In this document: positions 7,629 through 11,257 of the stretch, in pieces
Layout: each line of letters begins with the position of its first letter
Position numbering within the stretch: the first letter of the stretch is position 1
Assembly: GCA_025938035.1 (NCBI GenBank)
Contig: JAICQE010000150.1
Span: 1 to 11,257 of the forward strand
DNA: 11,257 bases
Origin: Vicinamibacteria bacterium
Lineage (GTDB): Bacteria; Acidobacteriota; Vicinamibacteria; Vicinamibacterales; UBA2999
Reading direction: 5' to 3'
Program-made: the position numbers and the translations under genes
Notes under the pieces: generated by a model
Told to the model about the DNA's origin: nothing
What the model saw: only the letters and a program-made list of their open reading frames with translations
Database searches by the model: none

Positions 7629-8570
7629 ATGTCGACACACCGAGACACCGGGACACCGAGGTCGACCTCTGAAAGGAATCTCGGTGCCCTCGGTGCCTCA
7701 GTGTGTCGTCTGGTTGTTGCCGCGGGCATAGTGGCGGTTGCGGCGCCGGCGGGCCGGCTGTCCGCGCAACTGCTCAATGCGGCGGCGCCCATACGCGTCG
7801 GCCACTACCATCTGCACGTCACCAGCGTCGACGAGCATCGGAAGTTCTGGGTCGACACGCTCGGCGGCACGGCGGCGAAGGTCGGGACGACCGAAGCCGT
7901 GCGCTTTGGCGACGTGTTCGTGCTGCTGCGTCCGCAGAAGCCGACCGGGCCGACGCGCGGCACCACCTTCGATCACATCGGCTTCGCCGTTCCGAACGTG
8001 CCCGAGTTTGCTGCGCGCGTGGTCGAGCGCGGATACGGCCGCACGGTCGGTCGTGAAACCGCCACCGCGGCCGGCGCGACGCCGGCGGCTCCGTCGCCGG
8101 TGTACGGGCGTTTCGAATATCTCGTCGGGCCGGACGGCGTGAAGATCGAGCTCGTCACCAACATGGCGCCGAACGCGCCGCCGATCGTCCACCATCACGT
8201 GCACTTCACCAATCCGCAGTTCGTCGAGATGGGCCGGTGGTACATGAAGGCGCTCAACGCGACGGAACGGCCCGGCACTACCGATTTCTTCTTCGGCGCT
8301 GATCTCCCCGGCATCGGCTACATGCTCAACTTCTTCCGCTGGGAGCCGAAGGAAACGCTCGTTGGCACCGCCGGGCGAGCTGTCGATCACGTCGGATTCG
8401 AGGTCCGCGGTCTGAAAGAGTTCCTTGGCACTCTTCCGGCGAAGAGCATCAATCTGACAACGCCGCTGGCGCGCGAGCGCGCGTTAGGCGACGTGGACCG
8501 CGCGGTGATTACCGATCCCTGGGGAACGGTTATCGAGCTGACTGAAGGATTGGAAAGGACGGCACGATGA
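7629..8570 (+). CDS. Second secreted tandem VOC protein, N-terminus encoded by a palindrome
   Basis: The gene encodes 313 residues. The ATG at 7629 has GGAG 8 nt upstream, overlapping the previous stop. Residues 2-26 are encoded by the palindrome at 7633-7708 and do not look like a normal leader; the hydrophobic core follows (CRLVVAAGIVAVAAPAGRLSAQ, residues 26-47). A GTG at 7701 would give a standard-length signal peptide but has no SD. VOC domain A (about 57-178) has H61/H63, H116 (FDHIGF) and E174 (VKIELV); domain B (about 187-306) has the HHHVH cluster at 188-192, H254 (VDHVGF) and E303 (VIELTEG). Both domains therefore carry a full His/His/Glu metal set, as in extradiol dioxygenases and glyoxalases. 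The protein is probably exported; the substrate is unknown. Its last 4 nt overlap the next gene (ATGA), suggesting translational coupling. Confidence 0.85.
   Translation: MSTHRDTGTPRSTSERNLGALGASVCRLVVAAGIVAVAAPAGRLSAQLLNAAAPIRVGHYHLHVTSVDEHRKFWVDTLGGTAAKVGTTEAVRFGDVFVLLRPQKPTGPTRGTTFDHIGFAVPNVPEFAARVVERGYGRTVGRETATAAGATPAAPSPVYGRFEYLVGPDGVKIELVTNMAPNAPPIVHHHVHFTNPQFVEMGRWYMKALNATERPGTTDFFFGADLPGIGYMLNFFRWEPKETLVGTAGRAVDHVGFEVRGLKEFLGTLPAKSINLTTPLARERALGDVDRAVITDPWGTVIELTEGLERTAR
7633..7708. repeat. Palindromic word repeat (CACCGAGACACCG type) inside the start of the VOC gene
   Basis: The arms at 7633-7660 and 7680-7708 pair over 28 positions with three transition mismatches and one single-base indel. 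The outer eight bases, CGACACAC/GTGTGTCG, pair perfectly. The loop is 7661-7679 and contains GTCGAC. Each arm consists of degenerate repeats (CACCGAG, ACACCGG, ACACCGAG). The element begins 4 nt after the A of the ATG and stays in frame through both arms without a stop codon. Confidence 0.85.
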
Positions 8571-9754
8571 TTCGCGCAGCATTCGTCCTCGCGCTCGGCA
8601 TCACGGCCGCCGCGTGCAGCGGCGCGGAGACGACAAACGCGGAAACGAAAACGGTGGAAACACCCGCGGTAGGGGCCGACCGTCAGGTCGGCCTTTCACC
8701 AGACTTCGAGGTCGATCCGCTCTGGCCGAAGCCGCTTCCCAATCACTGGGTGCTCGGCTCGACGATCGGCGTTTCGGTGGATGACCAGGATCACATCTGG
8801 ATCCTGCATCGGCCTGGCGCCGTCGACGACAACTTCAAGGCCGCAGCCGTCACACCGCAAGTGGGCCGCTGCTGCACGCCGGCGCCGCCGGTCCTCGAAT
8901 TCGATCAGGAAGGCAACCTGCTGCGGCACTGGGGCGGTCCGGGCGAGGGCTATGAATGGCCAACCAGTAACCATGGCCTCACGGTGGACCACAAAGGCAA
9001 CGTGTGGATCGGCGGCAACGACGAAAAGCAGGACACGCACGTCCTCAAATTCACGCGCGACGGAAAGTTCCTGCTGCAGATCGGCCGGCAGGGCATCCAC
9101 AAGGGCAGCAACGATCCCGAACATCTCTGGCGACCCGCGAAGATCTTCATCGAACCGATGGCCAATGAGGCCTACATCGCCGACGGATACGGCAACCGCC
9201 GTGTGGTCGTCTTCGATGCCGACACGGGCAAGTACAAGCGCCACTGGGGCGCATACGGCGCCAGGCCTGATGACGCCGATATCGGCAACTACGATCCGGC
9301 GGCGCCTCCGGCGAAGCAGTTCCGTACGGTCCACTGTGTAATCGTGTCGAAGGACGGGCTCGTCTACGTGTGCGATCGCGTGAACGATCGCGTCCAGGTT
9401 TTCAAGACCGATGGCTCGTTCGTGAAGGAAGCCTTCTTCGAGACGAAGACCATTCGGTCCGGGTCGGTCTGGGACATGACGTTCTCGCACGATCCGCAGC
9501 AGACCTACATCTACCAGGTTGACGGCGTGAACGAGGAAGTCCGCATCCTGCGGCGGGACTCCCTCGAGGTCGTGTCGACGTTTGGTGACGGCGGCCGGCA
9601 GCCCGGACAGTTCTACGGCGTGCACAACGTCGCGGTCGATTCGAAGGGAAACCTCTACACGACGGAAACCTACAACGGCGCGCGCCTGCAGCGCTTCCTC
9701 CACAAGGGCGTTCGTTCCGTGCCGAAGAATCGCGGGGTTCCCTGGCCTCGGTGA
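8567..9754 (+). CDS. NHL-repeat lipoprotein resembling peptidyl-alpha-hydroxyglycine alpha-amidating lyase
   Basis: The gene encodes 395 residues; the ATG overlaps the previous stop (ATGA) and GGAAAGGA lies upstream. The leader MIRAAFVLALGITAAAC ends at Cys17, a loose lipobox, so the protein is probably membrane-anchored. After a Thr/Glu-rich linker, about 45-395 form a six-bladed NHL propeller. From memory of rat PAL, the catalytic and metal residues all have counterparts: Arg82 in LHRPG (Arg533), His136 in NHGLTVD (His585), Tyr208 in ADGYGNRR (Tyr654), His256 in VHCVIV (His690), Arg271 in CDRVNDRVQVF (Arg706) and His353 in VHNVAVD (His786). PAL cleaves peptidyl-hydroxyglycine to an amidated peptide and glyoxylate; bacterial homologues are mostly untested, so the reaction is inferred. 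It is last in the cluster starting at 5313, and its stop lies within the outermost arm of the 9747-10091 palindrome. Confidence 0.85.
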   Translation: MIRAAFVLALGITAAACSGAETTNAETKTVETPAVGADRQVGLSPDFEVDPLWPKPLPNHWVLGSTIGVSVDDQDHIWILHRPGAVDDNFKAAAVTPQVGRCCTPAPPVLEFDQEGNLLRHWGGPGEGYEWPTSNHGLTVDHKGNVWIGGNDEKQDTHVLKFTRDGKFLLQIGRQGIHKGSNDPEHLWRPAKIFIEPMANEAYIADGYGNRRVVVFDADTGKYKRHWGAYGARPDDADIGNYDPAAPPAKQFRTVHCVIVSKDGLVYVCDRVNDRVQVFKTDGSFVKEAFFETKTIRSGSVWDMTFSHDPQQTYIYQVDGVNEEVRILRRDSLEVVSTFGDGGRQPGQFYGVHNVAVDSKGNLYTTETYNGARLQRFLHKGVRSVPKNRGVPWPR

Positions 9755-9818
9755 GGGAACGGAGCGGTCGGAGGGAAACGGTTTCACAGGAGAAACGGAG
9801 AAACGGAGACGAACGGAG

Positions 9819-9871
9819 TTTTTTGGTCTTAACCACGAAGGACACGAAGATCGCGAAGAACACGAAGAGGT
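9819..9871 (+). repeat. T-run and unpaired CACGAAG-word block
   Basis: Six T's (9819-9824) are followed by four degenerate copies of a CACGAAGGA-like word (ccacgaagga, cacgaagatc, gcgaagaa, cacgaagagg; 9833-9870). No full complementary arm lies nearby, so it sits as a bulge between the outer stem and the cloverleaf. Confidence 0.7.
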
Positions 9872-10019
9872 GGGCGGTTCGATTGGCCGCCGAAGGCGGC
9901 CTGCCGCGATGTACGAGGGCGTAGATACAAGCCGCCGCTAGCACCAGTGCGGTTTGTATCTACGCCCTCGCACATCCCGGCTGTCGGCGCGCGTTGCGCG
10001 CCGATCAATCGAACCGCCC
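9872..10019. repeat. Cloverleaf-forming sequence, 148 nt
   Basis: The closing stem GGGCGGTTCGATTG (9872-9885) with CAATCGAACCGCCC (10006-10019) is 14 bp and perfect. Inside it three hairpins are tiled: A, GCCGCC-GAA-GGCGGC (9886-9900); B, a 32-position stem 9904-9935/9949-9980 with a 13-nt loop; C, TCGGCGCGC-GTT-GCGCGCCGA (9984-10004). The junction linkers are CTG (9901-9903), CTG (9981-9983) and T (10005). Only seven junction bases are unpaired, and the two triplet linkers are identical. Confidence 0.8.
9904..9980. repeat. Central long stem-loop of the cloverleaf (arm B)
   Basis: CGAGGGCGTAGATACAA plus GCCGC (9914-9935) pairs with GCGGTTTGTATCTACGCC plus CTCG (9949-9970) over 22 bp with one G-T wobble. 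It continues through GATGT/ACATC and CCG/CGG with two more mismatches (9913/9971 and 9907/9977). The loop (9936-9948) contains the palindrome GCTAGC. Confidence 0.85.
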
Positions 10020-10110
10020 CTCCGTTCGTCTTCGTTCCTTCGTTCCTCCTGTGAAGCCGTTACCTCCGTTGGCCTCCACGCCTCACGCGAGACGAACGTC
10101 AGGAGTTGAG

Positions 10111-11130
10111 ATGAAACGAATGCTGCTCGCCGTTGTCATCGCGGTGACGGCGAATGTCGCGGCGCAGCAGGCGGGCCCGCGCAACGATCTCCCGCAGCCG
10201 TATCGAACGACGCGCGACTGGGGCGAGCTGCCGGCCGGCATGAAGTGGCCGGCCGTCACGGCGGTGGAACCGGCGCCGGACGGATCGATTTACGTCGTCG
10301 CCCGTTGCTTCGAGAACTCCTGCGCCGGACGCAGTGAACCGCCGATCCTCAAGTACAACCGCGACGGAAAGCTGCTGGCGACGTTCGGCCAGAACATGTT
10401 CGTGTTTCCGCACGGCGCCACCGTCGATCGCGACGGCAACCTCTGGGTGACCGACGCGCGCGGCGGGAACGGCAAGGGCCATCAGGTCTTCAAGTTCAGT
10501 CCAACCGGCAAGGTGCTGATGACGCTCGGCAAGGCCGGCGTCGCGGGATCCGGTCCTGATCTCTTCGATCAACCCACTGATGTGGTCACTGCCCCGACCG
10601 GCGACATCTACGTCACCGACAGCCACCGCACCACTAACGGTCCGCCGAGCAGGAACAACCGCGTCATCAAGTTCACGCGCGACGGCACGTTCGTGAAGGA
10701 GTGGGGCAGGAAGGGCTCAGGGAAAGGCGAGCTGAGCGAACCGCATACGATTGCGATGGACTCGCGCGGGCGTCTGTTCGTCGGCGATCGCGAGAACAAC
10801 CGCATCCAGATCTTCGATCAGGACGGACAGCTCCTCGACGAGTGGCGGCAGTTCGGCCGCCCCAGCGGCATCTTCATCACGCGCGACGACACGATCTACG
10901 TGGCCGATTCCGAGTCGGGCCCGGACACCGGCGCCAACGAACTGCCGGGGATCAAGAAGGGCATTCGCATTGGCAGCGCGCGCGACGGCAGCGTGACGGC
11001 GTTCATCGAGGACATGGAATCGACCCGCGCCGAGCACTCCGGCGCGGAAGGCGTGGGCGTTGACGCCGACGGCAACGTGTACGGCGCTGTCGTGCGGCGT
11101 CAGATGCTCGAGCGGCACCTTAAGAAGTGA
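10111..11130 (+). CDS. Exported NHL-repeat propeller, diverged PAL-like protein
   Basis: The gene encodes 339 residues from ATG 10111 with AGGAG 5 nt upstream; the frame is open further upstream, but only within the palindrome. A signal peptide covers 1-18 (MKRMLLAVVIAVTANVAA, then QQ). Residues about 30-335 form an NHL propeller. Three histidines sit at PAL zinc-ligand positions with PAL-like spacing: His101 (FPHGATVD), His211 (EPHTIAMD) and His309 (EHSGAEGVGVD). GDRENNRIQIF (225-235) closely matches the PAL segment around the catalytic arginine. The catalytic tyrosine found as DGY in PAL and as DGYGN in the neighbouring protein is absent: this site reads TDSHRTTNGPPSRNNR with an insertion. 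The metal-binding propeller is likely kept, but the lyase activity may be lost or changed. It lies 356 bases after the lipoprotein gene. Its TGA opens the palindrome at 11128. Confidence 0.83.
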   Translation: MKRMLLAVVIAVTANVAAQQAGPRNDLPQPYRTTRDWGELPAGMKWPAVTAVEPAPDGSIYVVARCFENSCAGRSEPPILKYNRDGKLLATFGQNMFVFPHGATVDRDGNLWVTDARGGNGKGHQVFKFSPTGKVLMTLGKAGVAGSGPDLFDQPTDVVTAPTGDIYVTDSHRTTNGPPSRNNRVIKFTRDGTFVKEWGRKGSGKGELSEPHTIAMDSRGRLFVGDRENNRIQIFDQDGQLLDEWRQFGRPSGIFITRDDTIYVADSESGPDTGANELPGIKKGIRIGSARDGSVTAFIEDMESTRAEHSGAEGVGVDADGNVYGAVVRRQMLERHLKK

Positions 11131-11215
11131 CGCAGCAATTCAAAATGCAGAATTCAGGCTTTGCATTCTGCATTCTGCATTCTGCATTCTGCATTCTGAA
11201 TTACTGCTTGCGTCA
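11128..11215. repeat. Palindrome with TGACGCA ends spanning a stop codon to a probable opposing stop
   Basis: The outer arms TGACGCA (11128-11134) and TGCGTCA (11209-11215) match exactly; further in, GCA/TGC and ATTCAAAATGCAGAATTC pair with the GCATTCT-rich right arm (GAATGCAGAAT on the opposite strand) with small gaps. The first three bases are the stop codon of the upstream gene. No T-tract is present. Confidence 0.75.
11163..11197. repeat. Tandem repeat, five exact copies of GCATTCT
   Basis: The unit GCATTCT is repeated five times without change (35 bases). It forms the right half of the palindrome at 11128-11215. A related partial copy on the opposite strand (ATGCAGAATTC) forms the left half. 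It lies in non-coding sequence after the stop codon at 11130. Confidence 0.9.
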
Positions 11216-11257
11216 TATCAATCCGGCGTCGGCCTTCATGCGCGAAGCCTTTCTGAA
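11213..11257 (-). CDS. Possible C-terminus of a convergent gene, cut by the window edge
   Basis: Read on the minus strand from the window edge, the frame gives FRKASRMKADAGLI and then TGA. That TGA is the first triplet of the TGACGCA palindrome arm. Ten of 14 codons end in G or C, as in the neighbouring genes. Fourteen residues are too few to name a family; this could be chance. Confidence 0.3.
   Translation of the reverse strand, partial: FRKASRMKADAGLI

Larger units (their letters stand above)
9747..10091. repeat. Large composite nested palindrome filling the 356-base gap
   Basis: The gap 9755-10110 contains no gene. It is an almost end-to-end inverted structure. The outermost match, CTCG-GTGAGG (9747-9756) with CCTCACGCGAG (10081-10091), takes in the stop codon of the upstream gene. 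The main outer stem is 9769-9818 with 10020-10068: AACGGTTTCACAGGAG pairs with CTCCTGTGAAGCCGTT, then ACGGAG-type words continue to GACGAACGGAG with CTCCGTTCGTC. A T6 run plus a one-sided CACGAAG-word block (9819-9871) bulges from the left side. The centre is the cloverleaf at 9872-10019. No open reading frame of note and no transposase are present. Confidence 0.85.

Noticed and set aside
6385..7656. 423-codon open frame on the minus strand
   Set aside because: It is antisense to the first VOC gene and the end of the sugar dehydrogenase-like gene. It is rich in Arg/His/Asp as expected from GC-rich shadow frames and has no recognisable domain.
8696..9787. 363-codon open frame on the minus strand
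   Set aside because: It mirrors the NHL lipoprotein gene; its composition is that of a complement shadow and the plus-strand protein has clear propeller motifs.
9872..10019. tRNA-like or rRNA-like gene because of the cloverleaf
   Set aside because: Arm lengths, the 14-bp closing stem and the 32-position central stem do not fit a tRNA. There is no T-loop or anticodon pattern.
9994..10110. N-terminal extension of the last propeller gene
   Set aside because: It is encoded by the right arm of the palindrome. The ATG at 10111 has a good SD and begins a standard signal peptide.
11163..11197. CRISPR-like repeat array
   Set aside because: The five units are directly adjacent 7-mers with no spacers and no cas genes; this is a simple tandem repeat within a palindrome.

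Overview
This is a GC-rich bacterial window with dense coding and strong third-position G/C bias. Many of the products are exported, namely PQQ-type sugar dehydrogenase-like propellers, NHL propellers and signal-peptide VOC proteins. This mix recalls soil Acidobacteriota (Vicinamibacteria-like), but that placement is inferred from gene content only; there is no rRNA or marker gene here. No tRNA, rRNA, CRISPR array, transposase, integrase or phage gene was seen.

Layout. 1-1053 (+): 3' part of a sugar dehydrogenase-like propeller gene. 1156-1710 (-): small exported protein whose Shine-Dalgarno (SD) sequence lies in a hairpin. 1966-3168 (-): secreted esterase with an N-terminal E-set domain, divergent from a major facilitator permease (3286-4551, +). 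4658-5224 (+): stand-alone MEDS sensory-domain protein. 5313-9754 (+): tight gene cluster of a second sugar dehydrogenase-like propeller (paralogue of the first gene), two secreted double-VOC proteins, and a lipoprotein resembling peptidyl-alpha-hydroxyglycine alpha-amidating lyase (PAL), with gaps of 25, 11 and -4 nt. 10111-11130 (+): a second, more diverged PAL-like propeller. The last 45 bases may hold the C-terminus of a convergent minus-strand gene.

Taken together, 5313-11130 reads as a set of envelope or secreted enzymes acting on small organic molecules or peptides, with a permease and a secreted esterase nearby. The substrate cannot be read from the sequence.

The most unusual feature is not a protein. 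Four gene boundaries carry imperfect palindromes made of short degenerate 'words' (GGTTAGTGGTT-like at 5234, CACCGAGACACCG-like at 7633, ACGGAGAAACGGAG-like at 9769 and 10020, GCATTCT x5 at 11163). Their sequences are unrelated but their architecture is the same. One is fused in frame into the start of a VOC gene. One reaches from the stop codon of one gene to what looks like the stop codon of a convergent gene. The largest (about 345 nt, 9747-10091) folds on paper into an outer stem closing a neatly tiled cloverleaf with three hairpin arms. This group is the best candidate here for something undescribed.
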